This document shows, one piece after another, positions 1 through 7,890 of a DNA stretch of 33,812 nucleotides. The notes under the pieces are model-generated. The model had not been told where the DNA came from. It ran no database searches and saw only the letters and a list, made by a program, of their open reading frames with translations. Location: positions 1 through 33,812 of the forward strand of contig CALWKH010000003.1 in NCBI GenBank assembly GCA_944381195.1, read 5' to 3'. Each line of letters opens with the position of its first letter. The stretch's first letter is position 1. Both the position numbers and the translations under genes were made by a program. The DNA is from an uncultured Clostridia bacterium. Its GTDB lineage: Bacteria > Bacillota > Clostridia > Christensenellales > UBA1242.

Positions 1-600
1 AATATTTTTTGTATTTAATATCTATCTCTTTTCATATTATAAGGGCTTGGCGAATTATAAAATTTTGTTTTAAGGTTGTTAGTCTGATTTTTATACATAC
101 TTTTTTCCTTTTATATTAACTTAGTGGATTGCTAAATTTTGTTTTATAGATTTGCTGGTTAGATTTTTATTTTTTATATATTTCTACTTTATTGGCTTGG
201 TGGGTTATGAGGAGCGCGCAAGGGCTTTGCGCCACGGGTGGCGCTGTGCGCACATAAAATGTGCGCTTTTGCGTGCAAACGCAAAAAGCCCTTGCAATAG
301 CCCGTTTTAACCTTTTTTGTTCCTATCTCCAACAACAAAAAAACTTAAAACAATCAAAATCTTGCATACCTGAATACCCCGTTTTAAAGGTCTTTGTTTC
401 TATTTTTACAATCTTTCATAACATCAAAAATATTCAAAGCCCTCACAAAATTGTTTTAAATGTTTTTATCTCTATTCTCTCTCGTAACACAAAAACTAAA
501 CAACTAAAAACTTGCAAATATAACTTTTACATCTGTTGTTTTTTAAAATATTTTCTCTCTTATAATCTAGGCTTGAAGAGTGAGTGGATTTTTTGTTGTT
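1..600. repeat. Degenerate ~75-nt tandem repeat array, non-coding
   Basis: No convincing gene lies here. A GTTTTAA/GTTTTAT head recurs at 67, 141, 304, 381 and 453, followed each time by a T-rich stretch of the type TTTGTTTCTATTTTT. The first units also share a tail of the type GGCTTGGCGAATTATAAAATTTT (near 44, 119 and 192). Spacings are 74, 163, 77 and 72 nt. The 163-nt step becomes 75 if the 88-nt GC-rich block at 209-296 is removed. Units are too divergent for a CRISPR array. The array probably continues to the left of the window. The similarity was judged by eye. Confidence 0.55.
202..303. other. GC-rich cloverleaf-folding element
   Basis: This is the only strongly GC-rich non-coding block in the window. 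An 11-bp outer stem (218-228 with 285-295) encloses three perfect hairpins. They are 229-234/239-244 with a 4-nt loop, 248-255/259-266 with an AAA loop, and 267-274/279-286 with a GCAA loop. The last hairpin and the outer stem compete for two A residues. A further 7-bp stem with one G-T pair (202-208/297-303) can close the whole. The strand is undetermined because palindromes fold either way. It could be a structured RNA, a mobile palindromic repeat or a cruciform protein target. The pairing is read from the sequence; the function is unknown. Confidence 0.6.
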
Positions 601-647
601 GACTGAATTTTTATCTATGTTTGGTAAAAAAATTCATTAAAAATTTA

Positions 648-675
648 AAAAATGGAGTATATCTACTCCATTTTT
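648..675. terminator. Bidirectional intrinsic terminator
   Basis: A 12-bp perfect stem (648-659 with 664-675) has a 4-nt loop and A/T tracts on both sides. It lies directly downstream of the M1-type peptidase gene on the minus strand. Confidence 0.75.
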
Positions 676-695
676 ATATAATACTTTTTATCATC

Positions 696-2189
696 TTACG
701 CACTGAGTTCTTCCAAAATCACTGTTCCGTCAAGCCAAGAAGCAATGTAACTTTCAATTTTTCGTCCACTTGTTTTGCTGAAAGTTTCTATCATTTGTGT
801 GGGAGTGATTTCCTGCATTGCATATTTTTCATAGAGTGCTTGCAAGCATTTTTCCATTTTGCTTTGTCCTATCACCTCTGCAATGCTATCAAACATCAAA
901 ACACCCTTTACATATGTTAGATAGACATATTCTGTTTCGGTGTTAAAGGTGGAAATTGGTCTGTTCATTGAACTGTCCAGATTGCCATACACCTCGCCAT
1001 AGACATCACAAAAAAGGAGATAGGAACTTAAGGCATTGCCAATCACTTCGCTTGTTGTCTGCCCATATTCTTCGTTAAGGTCATAGAACAGCGCGGTTGA
1101 ATATTCCGCAAGTCCTTCATCAATGAAGCCATATTTGATTTGGTTATTGCCAACCACACCATACCACCATTGATGAGCAATTTCGTGAATTATGACATTG
1201 TTATATTCAGCCTCGTTGGTAACTTGGTCGGAGATATAAACAAGATTTGAATATTCCATTCCCCCGTGAAGAAAGCACGCTTTTACAACATTTAGAACAT
1301 TGTAGGGATATTCCCCAATTAAATCGTTAAAAGTTTCAAGCGCGTCAACAGCAGTTTGCAAATGAGCCTGGGCATTTTCATCTTCAAAATAGAAATAATT
1401 TATGGTTACATCGTCAACCTGCGTGCTGATAACATCAAACTCGCTGGAAAGAACCATGGCAAAATCTCTTATTGCAAGAGCCTGATAGACATCGGTTGTT
1501 TTTCCGTTTTCGGTCGTTGAAGATTGAAGTTCGCCCGAACTTGCAAGGGTTAGACTGCTGTCATATGTGAGTGTTACAACATAGTTTGCAATTTGATTGT
1601 AAAATGGGTCACCAGACGGAAGATAGCCTTCAGTGTTCCACTCTTCTCCTTCAAAAACACAAACTGACGGATACCAGTTTCCAAGATTGATGGTGTGTTT
1701 GCCATATCCAAAGCGGTGATTTACATTTGGTATTGTTAACTGAAAATCAATTTCAATTTCGGTCATGTCACCACTTTTGAGTGCGTTTGAAAGGTCAACT
1801 TTCAAAAGGTGGTCATCAGCACCCTCAACAGAAAAGTTTGTGTCTTCTCCGTTTTGTTTTGCTGACAAAATTTCAATGCCACCGTATGAAACGCCATTAT
1901 CATACGCCCTTTCGGCTTGCGTTTGGCTTACAGCATAATTTGTGCTTGCACCCTCACTGAAAGCATTTGGATGAAGATGAAAATAGATAAACTCAAATGT
2001 GCTTGCGCTTTGATTGGTATAACTAAGCGTCATACTGGCAGAAAGAGTTTTGTTTTCATTATCCAAAGTTGCAACAATTTCATAGGTATTGGCAGTTTCA
2101 CTTGCCCTTGTTACAATATCGGTCGTTGAACAGCCAAAAAACAAAAAAGGCAAAAATAAAATGCTTAAAAATGCAAGAATTTTTTTCAT
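696..2189 (-). CDS. M1-family (gluzincin) metallopeptidase, lipoprotein
   Basis: A predicted zinc peptidase of 497 residues anchored outside the cytoplasmic membrane. The first 20 residues form a lipoprotein signal ending in a lipobox LFFGC, so Cys20 should be lipidated. The M1 signature is intact: HEIAH at 335-339 and the third zinc ligand Glu358 exactly 18 residues after the second His. A GGMEY stretch upstream replaces the GAMEN exopeptidase motif. It is shorter than classical aminopeptidases N (about 850 residues), so it probably consists of the beta-saddle and catalytic domains only. The start is set by AAGGGGG five bases before ATG. It is transcribed alone, with a terminator just after the stop. 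The natural substrate is unknown. Family assignment is firm; exopeptidase activity is inferred. Confidence 0.88.
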   Translation of the reverse strand: MKKILAFLSILFLPFLFFGCSTTDIVTRASETANTYEIVATLDNENKTLSASMTLSYTNQSASTFEFIYFHLHPNAFSEGASTNYAVSQTQAERAYDNGVSYGGIEILSAKQNGEDTNFSVEGADDHLLKVDLSNALKSGDMTEIEIDFQLTIPNVNHRFGYGKHTINLGNWYPSVCVFEGEEWNTEGYLPSGDPFYNQIANYVVTLTYDSSLTLASSGELQSSTTENGKTTDVYQALAIRDFAMVLSSEFDVISTQVDDVTINYFYFEDENAQAHLQTAVDALETFNDLIGEYPYNVLNVVKACFLHGGMEYSNLVYISDQVTNEAEYNNVIIHEIAHQWWYGVVGNNQIKYGFIDEGLAEYSTALFYDLNEEYGQTTSEVIGNALSSYLLFCDVYGEVYGNLDSSMNRPISTFNTETEYVYLTYVKGVLMFDSIAEVIGQSKMEKCLQALYEKYAMQEITPTQMIETFSKTSGRKIESYIASWLDGTVILEELSA

Positions 2190-2267
2190 AAATTCCCCCT
2201 TTAACGCTATTTTATGAGGGTATTTGTCTATGTTATGATTTTTATTTTATAAATTTTGCAATTTCTA

Positions 2268-2296
2268 TTGTTTTAATTGTAAATTTTTGATATATT
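2268..2296 (+). promoter_or_regulatory. Sigma-A type promoter of the primosome pair
   Basis: TTGTTT at 2268-2273, a 17-nt spacer and TATATT at 2291-2296, preceded by TG (extended -10). The expected transcript start near 2303 leaves a leader of about 14 nt that contains GAGG (2304-2307). This rules out the longer frame starting with TTG at 2287. Confidence 0.6.
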
Positions 2297-2316
2297 TAAC
2301 TTTGAGGTTATTAAAA

Positions 2317-3774
2317 ATGGCTTTTTGTAAATTTTCAAGTGAAATTTCTCAAGATGGTGTTACCGTTGTAAATAACACCTTTTTTGAACAATTTTTGCCT
2401 TTTGCAACAGGCACACAAATTAAAGTTTATCTTTATGGGCTTTATCTTTGTTCAAACCAAGATAGCCTTAAATCAAATCTTTCCAACCTGCAAACTTTTG
2501 CTGACAATCTTTCTCTGTCTTGTGATGAAGTGATGAATGCTTTTGGCTTTTGGCAAGAACAGGGCTTGGTGCAAATTATTGAAACCACTCCTCCACAAAT
2601 TCAATATATGCCAGCAAAACTTGCTATTCCAAAAAAGAAAATCAGTTCAAACAAATATGAACAATTCAACCTGCAGGTCCAAAGCGTCATTTCTGGCAGA
2701 ATGATAAATCCAAATGAATATAACGAATATCACCTTTTGCTTGAAACATTGAACATGAGCAAAGAAGCACTTTTGATGATTATTCAATATTGTGTGGAAC
2801 TTAAAGGCAACAAAGTTTTATATCCATATATCATAACCATTGCAAAGCAGTGGGCGTATGAAGGCATTTTGACACTGGAACAAGTGGAAGAAAGACTGAA
2901 AGAATATAATGAAACTGATGATAGTTTAAGAAAAATTTTAAAGGCTATGGGAATTTCTAAAAATGCAAGCCTTGAAGAGCGTGAAATGTTCCTTAAATGG
3001 ACAAAGAAGTTTGAATTTTCATTTGATGTTATTCTTTTTGTTGCAAAAATGCTTAAAAAAGGTGGATTTACAAAACTTGACAGCAAACTTACAAAATATT
3101 ATGAACAACGCCTTATGAGCCAAAAAGAAATTGAAGACTATGAAAACAACAAAGATACTCTTTTTGGCATTGCAAAGGAAATCAACAAAACTCTTGGAGT
3201 TTATTATGAGAATCTTGAAAACATTGTTGATACCTATATCTCCCCTTGGCTGAACCGTGGATATAATCTTGATACTTTAAAAATTATTGCAAACTATTGC
3301 TTTAAAAACAGCATACGCAATCTTGAAGGAATGAACACTGTTGTTCAAAAATTTTACAAAATGGGACTCACCTCTGTTGAAAGTCTTGCTCAATTTGTGG
3401 CAAGGTCAAAAATGCAAGATGAACAAATCAGAAAAATTCTTGACAAGGCAAACCTTATTAGAAATGTTACTTCGCTTGACCGAGAATTCTATCAAACTTG
3501 GGTGTATTCTTGGAATATGCCACAAGATGTGATTGAGTATGCTTCCACCCTATCAGCTAAGTCGGCACAGCCAATGCAATATATCAACAAAATTCTTGCA
3601 AACTGGTTTGAAAAGAAAATTAGCAATTTAGAAGACGCTCGCCTTGCAAGTGATTTGTTTAAAGTTGGTGCAGGCATTGAAGGAACAGAAGACAAAACAG
3701 TTTATCATGGAAGGACATATTCAAAAGAAGAATTGGACAGTCTTATTTGTGATATTGACGAAATTGAAATTTAA
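2317..3774 (+). CDS. DnaB/DnaD-like primosomal replication protein
   Basis: A 485-residue protein that probably remodels origin DNA and helps recruit the replicative helicase. The first ~100 residues look like a DnaD-type winged-helix region. The middle and C-terminal parts carry helical modules of the DnaB_2 type, the clearest near the end with the pattern MQYINKILANWFEKKI. The start at ATG is supported by GAGG nine bases upstream and by the promoter position. The next gene, a DnaI-like loader, starts 11 nt after its stop, the arrangement known for dnaB-dnaI in Bacillus. The sequence is too divergent to say whether it is the DnaB or the DnaD orthologue, so no symbol is given. Confidence 0.75.
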   Translation: MAFCKFSSEISQDGVTVVNNTFFEQFLPFATGTQIKVYLYGLYLCSNQDSLKSNLSNLQTFADNLSLSCDEVMNAFGFWQEQGLVQIIETTPPQIQYMPAKLAIPKKKISSNKYEQFNLQVQSVISGRMINPNEYNEYHLLLETLNMSKEALLMIIQYCVELKGNKVLYPYIITIAKQWAYEGILTLEQVEERLKEYNETDDSLRKILKAMGISKNASLEEREMFLKWTKKFEFSFDVILFVAKMLKKGGFTKLDSKLTKYYEQRLMSQKEIEDYENNKDTLFGIAKEINKTLGVYYENLENIVDTYISPWLNRGYNLDTLKIIANYCFKNSIRNLEGMNTVVQKFYKMGLTSVESLAQFVARSKMQDEQIRKILDKANLIRNVTSLDREFYQTWVYSWNMPQDVIEYASTLSAKSAQPMQYINKILANWFEKKISNLEDARLASDLFKVGAGIEGTEDKTVYHGRTYSKEELDSLICDIDEIEI

Positions 3775-3785
3775 AAGAGGAAAAT

Positions 3786-4721
3786 ATGGACAAAATATCA
3801 ATCATTGAAGAAGTCTTAAGAGAACTTTCGCAACAAAGAGTCAGCGCAGAACTTTTGGCAAAGCAAAACCTGCTTGATGCAAGAAAAAAAAGTGCTGGCT
3901 TTAAAAAAATTGATGATTTAATAAGAGAAAAAACGGTTGAATATGCAAGTTATAACAAAGAGGAAGACCGCGCAAAAAAACTTTTGTTTGAAATCAGAGA
4001 ACTTAAAACAAAAAGAATTGATGAACTTAAAAAAATTGGCATGACAAAAAAAGACATCGAACCGAACTTTGATTGTGAAAAATGTAAAGACAAAGGCTTT
4101 GTTGACGGCAAGATGTGTTCGTGTTTGGCTTCAAAGGTGCATGAGAAACTTTTGAAACGAAGTGGACTTCCAACATTTGTTGGACACAATTTTAAAGATA
4201 GCAATGAAAAATTTTTAGAAGAAAATAAAACTCTTGCAAAAACTTTTGAGCTTGCAAAAATTTATGTTGAAAAATTTCCAGATGTCAAAACACCAAATCT
4301 CATTTTTATGGGTGATGTTGGAGTTGGAAAAACCTTTTTGCTTGAATGTATAGCAAGTGCTTTGATTGAAAAATGCGTTTATGTTGTTTATGTGACAGCA
4401 TTCAATTTTTCAAACACCATGCTTAAAGCCCTTACCCTTGAACCAAATGAAAGGGAAATTATTTTGTCTAATTTCTTGGACTGCGACATTTTGATTATTG
4501 ATGACATGGGAAGTGAACCAATGTATCGCAACCTTTCTACTGCAAATCTTTTCACCATTTTTAATGAAAGAGACATCAAGGGTAAACCAACTTTGATTTC
4601 AACGAATTTAAATTTTGAAGATTTTGAAAAAAGATATGGCACAAGGCTTTTCAGCAGAATTTTTAACAAAAGAACAGCAAGAGCAATTTTGTTTGAAGGC
4701 AAAGATTTGAGAATCAGTTAA
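3786..4721 (+). CDS. dnaI: DnaI/DnaC-like helicase loader ATPase
   Basis: An AAA+ ATPase of 311 residues predicted to load the replicative helicase onto DNA. The N-terminal half is coiled and charged and ends in a zinc-binding cluster, Cys97, Cys100, Cys111 and Cys113, as in B. subtilis DnaI. The ATPase domain has Walker A GDVGVGKT (176-183), Walker B DILIIDDMG about 60 residues later, and an STNL sensor 1 region. Length matches DnaI (311 in B. subtilis). AGAGG lies five bases before the ATG. It is the second gene of a two-gene operon with the DnaB/DnaD-like gene. The main alternative, an IstB-like transposition ATPase, is unlikely because there is no transposase and the zinc domain is present. 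Confidence 0.85.
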   Translation: MDKISIIEEVLRELSQQRVSAELLAKQNLLDARKKSAGFKKIDDLIREKTVEYASYNKEEDRAKKLLFEIRELKTKRIDELKKIGMTKKDIEPNFDCEKCKDKGFVDGKMCSCLASKVHEKLLKRSGLPTFVGHNFKDSNEKFLEENKTLAKTFELAKIYVEKFPDVKTPNLIFMGDVGVGKTFLLECIASALIEKCVYVVYVTAFNFSNTMLKALTLEPNEREIILSNFLDCDILIIDDMGSEPMYRNLSTANLFTIFNERDIKGKPTLISTNLNFEDFEKRYGTRLFSRIFNKRTARAILFEGKDLRIS

Positions 4722-4735
4722 AGTTTTTAAATAAA

Positions 4736-4769
4736 AAAAGGATAGTAAAATTAAAATTGCTATCCTTTT
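4736..4769. terminator. Bidirectional terminator between convergent operons
   Basis: A 10-bp stem, AAAAGGATAG with CTATCCTTTT, around a 14-nt loop. The T-tract is strongest on the minus strand, and the plus side is TTTTATTTT. It serves the primosome operon (plus) and the DivIVA-like gene (minus). Confidence 0.7.
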
Positions 4770-4830
4770 ATTTTGTCACTTTCAAAGGTCACAGACATTT
4801 TTTATTTTTTAATTTTTAAAATTTAATATT

Positions 4831-5595
4831 TTAATCATCAAGATTGAATGCTGTCATAATTTCGGCAAGGCTTTCTTTTGGTGTTAAAGCCTCTTCAAGT
4901 GAAAAGCCGTTTGTTTTCTTGTTCATTGCCTGCATAAATTCCCTTGGTGGAATTGAAAAAATTTCCTTACCCATACCCATTGATTTTGGAATTTTGCCAC
5001 CCTGACCATTAAGAAATTTTTCTGCCTCCGAAGGTGTTACGCTTTCTGTTTCGTTTTTCTGCGAAGTGGAGGCTTGTTTTTTGTTTTGAATTGTTCTTGA
5101 ATTAAAAGCACTGTAGTCATTTTTTAAATTCTTATCAAAACTTGGTGCTGCTGGCATGATTCCAGACATTCTGGAAAGCACACTTTTTGCATAACTTTTT
5201 GTGGCTTGATGTTCGGCTGTGGAACTGTCTACAATGACCTTTAAAGCATATTGAAAATCTTGCGTCAAGTCAAGAATTTCATCATATGAAACCAAAGGCA
5301 CAACTTTATCTTTCAATCGTTGCCAAGTTTGTGTCCATTTTTTATATAACAGTTGCAATCTCTGTGCCTCAAGTGAACGCAAGTTTTGTGTTGACTCAAT
5401 TATGTTTTGAGTTTTTTCTTCTCTTTGAACATAATCAAGAACAATGTCCTGCAAGTTATGTATCTTTCTTTCCAACGAGGAAATCATGCTGTTTTTTTCT
5501 TTTATTTGCGCCTGATGTTCTGCTTTAAGGCGTGCCAAAGTTATGTCTACTTCACGGGTAGAATAGCCATTTTGCTCTCTTGAAAATTGCTCCAT
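4831..5595 (-). CDS. DivIVA-like coiled-coil protein
   Basis: A 254-residue soluble protein. Residues 2-20 match the DivIVA/GpsB N-terminal pattern F-x5-GYS-x-REVD-x2-L, the region that in that family senses membrane curvature. A charged coiled coil covers about residues 20-90 and a second helical part about 90-150. The last 100 residues are polar and low in complexity, with short conserved-looking patches. The start at the second in-frame ATG is fixed by GGAGG six bases upstream, which sits inside the last codons of lgt. The gap to lgt is 1 nt, so the two are co-transcribed and probably coupled. The exact cell-division or envelope role is not shown by the sequence. The family call rests on the short N-terminal motif. 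Confidence 0.55.
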   Translation of the reverse strand: MEQFSREQNGYSTREVDITLARLKAEHQAQIKEKNSMISSLERKIHNLQDIVLDYVQREEKTQNIIESTQNLRSLEAQRLQLLYKKWTQTWQRLKDKVVPLVSYDEILDLTQDFQYALKVIVDSSTAEHQATKSYAKSVLSRMSGIMPAAPSFDKNLKNDYSAFNSRTIQNKKQASTSQKNETESVTPSEAEKFLNGQGGKIPKSMGMGKEIFSIPPREFMQAMNKKTNGFSLEEALTPKESLAEIMTAFNLDD

Positions 5596-5596
5596 T

Positions 5597-6379
5597 TTAA
5601 ACCTCCACTTTAACTTTCTTTGCCTTTTTGAAATAAAGAACAAGTTGAGTTATTAAAAGTGCCACACCGCCAATTATAATCAAAATGCTTAAAAATTGAC
5701 TTACCTTGATTGAACCAATAAAGAGTGCAGCGCTGTCATCTCTTAAGCCTTCCAAAAATGCCCTGATGATTCCATAGCCAATCATATATCCGCTTAGCAC
5801 AACACCTTTGATAACATTTTTCTTTGGCAAAACCAAAATCAAAATAAGAGCGATGCAAAGCAAGAAGTTAAAGAAACTTTCATAGAAAAATGTTGCCAAA
5901 TGCCATTCTCCATTAATCATGACAGACATTGGAAAATATTGCAGACTTTCATTTGTTGTTTCAACACCATAGCAACACCCAGCAAAATAGCAACCAATTC
6001 TGCCAATTGCCTGCCCCAAGATTAAGCAAGGCGCAGCCACATCTGCAACATTAAGAAAGTTTTTCTTGCGAACAAGACAATACAGCATAACACCAAAGGC
6101 ACCACCAATAACAGAACCATATACTGCAAGTCCACCAGACCAAATTGCAAAAGACTCCCAGCCCCATGGTCCGCCGTTAAAGATTAAAAAGTAAAGCCTT
6201 GCGCCAATGATTGCTGGAATGATTACCCAAAGCAAAATTTCAAAAATATCATCTGTTTTAAGCCCTCTGTATTTTGCCAAAAAACAACCCAAGACAACAG
6301 CCAAAATTATGGCAAGAGTTATTATAATGCCATACCAATGAATTGATAAACCAAAGATTGTGAAAGCCACATCGCTCAT
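5597..6379 (-). CDS. lgt: Lgt-family prolipoprotein diacylglyceryl transferase
   Basis: An integral membrane enzyme, 260 residues, about seven hydrophobic segments. The family transfers diacylglycerol from phosphatidylglycerol to the lipobox cysteine of prolipoproteins. The signature region reads GRIGCYFAGCCYG (126-138): the essential Arg of GRxGN is kept (Arg127) but Asn is Cys130. The catalytic His of the FHGG segment appears as Tyr87 in LAVYGS. This cysteine-rich form is, from memory, common among clostridial Lgt-like proteins. The lipobox protein encoded nearby shows that an Lgt activity should exist in the cell. It is the first gene of an operon with the DivIVA-like gene and has a strong promoter. 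Confidence 0.82.
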   Translation of the reverse strand: MSDVAFTIFGLSIHWYGIIITLAIILAVVLGCFLAKYRGLKTDDIFEILLWVIIPAIIGARLYFLIFNGGPWGWESFAIWSGGLAVYGSVIGGAFGVMLYCLVRKKNFLNVADVAAPCLILGQAIGRIGCYFAGCCYGVETTNESLQYFPMSVMINGEWHLATFFYESFFNFLLCIALILILVLPKKNVIKGVVLSGYMIGYGIIRAFLEGLRDDSAALFIGSIKVSQFLSILIIIGGVALLITQLVLYFKKAKKVKVEV

Positions 6380-6402
6380 TACAAACTCCCACCTTTTATT
6401 TC

Positions 6403-6431
6403 ATTATAAAACGGAAAGACAAAAAAGTCAA
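6403..6431 (-). promoter_or_regulatory. Strong sigma-A promoter of lgt operon
   Basis: Read on the minus strand: TTGACT (6431-6426), exactly 17 nt, then a perfect TATAAT (6408-6403). The lgt ATG is 23 nt past the -10, with GGTGGGAG between. Confidence 0.8.
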
Positions 6432-6797
6432 TGAAATTTAGTTTATAAAAAATCAAACTGTGAATAAATTTTAGTTCTAGACTATATAAAAATTTAATTT
6501 TATTTTTTTTCAAAATAAAACAAGCATAAGATTTTTACACTAACTTAACTAGATGTAAGTGATTATGTTGGAGAATTTAAGATTATATAAAAATTAGACA
6601 GGTCTTTAAACTCGCCATTTTTCTCATGCTCTTTAACAATCTCTTCAACCAAGCCCATACCAACATTTTTTAAACCACCTAACCCAAATAAATAATTTTG
6701 TTTTGCGAATAATTTTTATGAATAAACCACGTAATTTTACAAAAATAACTAGAACAGATTTAAAAATGTTTGTATTTTATTTTACAATCTTAACAAA
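6432..6797. other. Intergenic AT-rich stretch holding a gene relic
   Basis: Between the lgt promoter and the terminator of the two-TM gene. Apart from the DnaE-like relic at 6590-6697, I see no reading frame, hairpin or promoter I can support. Confidence 0.5.
6590..6697 (-). pseudogene. Relic of DnaE-type DNA polymerase III alpha subunit
   Basis: An open stretch of 36 codons on the minus strand reads NYLFGLGGLKNVGMG followed by LVEEIVKEHEKNGEFKDLSNF. This matches the DnaE segment GL-x-IKNVG-x-G-x2-E-x-I-x3-R-x2-NG-x-F-x-S/D-L/F-x-DF, which precedes the tandem helix-hairpin-helix region of C-family polymerases. Eight codons beyond it a TAA ends the frame, and upstream it closes after six more codons. 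No start, ribosome binding site or other part of dnaE is present. It is therefore a fragment left by recombination or decay, not a working gene. The match is from memory of the family pattern, not a search. Confidence 0.6.
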
Positions 6798-6845
6798 AAA
6801 ATGTTGAAAACTTTTGCAATATTTGCTTGTCATTTTCAACATTTT
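6798..6845 (-). terminator. Intrinsic terminator of the two-TM gene
   Basis: A 13-bp perfect stem (6798-6810 with 6833-6845) has an inner GCAA/TTGC hairpin. On the minus strand it is followed by TTT (6797-6795). It begins 18 nt after the stop codon of the upstream gene. Confidence 0.7.
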
Positions 6846-6862
6846 CATATGTTTATCTAAAA

Positions 6863-7792
6863 CTATGGAGCTGGAGGAGTTGGCTCTGGCGCTTTTCTAG
6901 AAGCGATTGATGTTTTAAGTGCTTCCAATTCCTCTTTGCTGTATGTATCAGTTCCCGCAACGACTGTTTTTGTGTCTCGAAGTGGAGTGTCATCTACTGA
7001 GTGTCTGATAACAACCCTTGAAATTCCCTCCGTTTTGTTTATAAGATTCTTTAAATCATAACGAAGCATATCATAATAAACATCATTATCTGCTACTGCA
7101 ATATCAGTTCTTCCATATGTGTTGCCATCAGTGCCAATAAATTTAACGTAATCAATCTTAGCATTTTTCTCTGTTGTGTTATATTCACGTTTAATCTTTT
7201 CTTTTTGCTCATCAGAATAATCAAAAGTTTCAAGAATTTTCAAACTTTCTTCCAAGCTTAATTTATCTTTGTTTCTCCAATCTTCAACAGACTCATCTGT
7301 TCTGTCAACACCATCATGAATGCGGTTTTTTAAATATTCAAATTCTTTATCTGATAGGTATTTTTTCTTTTCCGCCTTGTTCATATCTTTGGCAAATTTT
7401 GCTTCATTTTTGAGTAAAGCCTTGGCATCCAAAGGTTGACCCCGTTTGTTTGTGCGTTCATCTCTTTTTCTACTTTCTTCCAAAAGACGAATTTTTAGAC
7501 GATTTTTTCTGTTCGCAACCCATGCAACCACCGAACCAATTGCGCACCCTATTGCAGAAAAAGCAAGGGTTCCATTTATTGCATACCACATTGGACCAAA
7601 AGCAGCAAAAACGCCACCAAAAGAAAGCATTCCAGCAACCAAAAAGCCAATAAGACCTGCCGCAACAAGCCCAAGAGCAATGTAAACACGCTTTGACCTC
7701 TTTGATGCTTTATAAAGGTCTTGAATTTCAGCATCATCTGGAAGGTCTACTCTTTCCGCTCTTCTCCTTCTTAATTTATCAAAAATCCCCAT
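6863..7792 (-). CDS. Two-TM membrane protein with long cytoplasmic domain, unknown function
   Basis: I do not recognise this 309-residue protein. It has a basic, charged N terminus (1-35) and two hydrophobic helices (about 36-61 and 70-93). A long charged region with coiled-coil character follows (100-220). The C-terminal domain (about 225-290) contains repeated Asp/Tyr-rich segments. The tail is proline-rich (PEPTPPAP). Both termini are probably cytoplasmic, since Arg/Lys flank the helices. The start is set by AAGGAAG eight bases before ATG and by a strong promoter just upstream, which excludes a 20-residue longer form. It lies 98 nt downstream of the DUF4132 gene but has its own promoter and terminator. 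Confidence 0.7.
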   Translation of the reverse strand: MGIFDKLRRRRAERVDLPDDAEIQDLYKASKRSKRVYIALGLVAAGLIGFLVAGMLSFGGVFAAFGPMWYAINGTLAFSAIGCAIGSVVAWVANRKNRLKIRLLEESRKRDERTNKRGQPLDAKALLKNEAKFAKDMNKAEKKKYLSDKEFEYLKNRIHDGVDRTDESVEDWRNKDKLSLEESLKILETFDYSDEQKEKIKREYNTTEKNAKIDYVKFIGTDGNTYGRTDIAVADNDVYYDMLRYDLKNLINKTEGISRVVIRHSVDDTPLRDTKTVVAGTDTYSKEELEALKTSIASRKAPEPTPPAP

Positions 7793-7823
7793 TTTTTGAA
7801 CTTCCTTTTTTCTTTGTATGCAT

Positions 7824-7852
7824 ATTATAACATAAAATAAGAAATAATGCAA
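7824..7852 (-). promoter_or_regulatory. Sigma-A promoter of the two-TM gene
   Basis: On the minus strand: TTGCAT (7852-7847), 17 nt, TATAAT (7829-7824), with TG at the extended -10 position. It closely resembles the tRNA-Lys promoter in this window (TTGCAT-17-TATAAT). Confidence 0.78.
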
Positions 7853-7890
7853 TACCCTTTTTTAAAATCTTTTATGCTGCTTATTTATTA

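Noticed and set aside
304-537. Possible CRISPR array because of GTTTTAA heads at regular spacing
   Set aside because: The repeat parts differ at many positions and no cas genes are present. A real array would have near-identical repeats.
261-602. A 113-codon plus-strand frame with 25-residue repeating pattern across the repeat array
   Set aside because: The repeating protein pattern follows from the 75-nt DNA period. There is no ribosome binding site, composition is Phe/Ile/Lys/Asn-rich as in non-coding AT-rich DNA, and it starts inside the folded block.
2287-2316. TTG-started N-terminal extension of the DnaB/DnaD-like gene
   Set aside because: It lies on the -10 box of the promoter. GAGG and ATG follow at the correct distance downstream.
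7793-7852. 20-residue N-terminal extension of the two-TM protein
   Set aside because: It coincides with a TTGCAT-17-TATAAT promoter and has no ribosome binding site.
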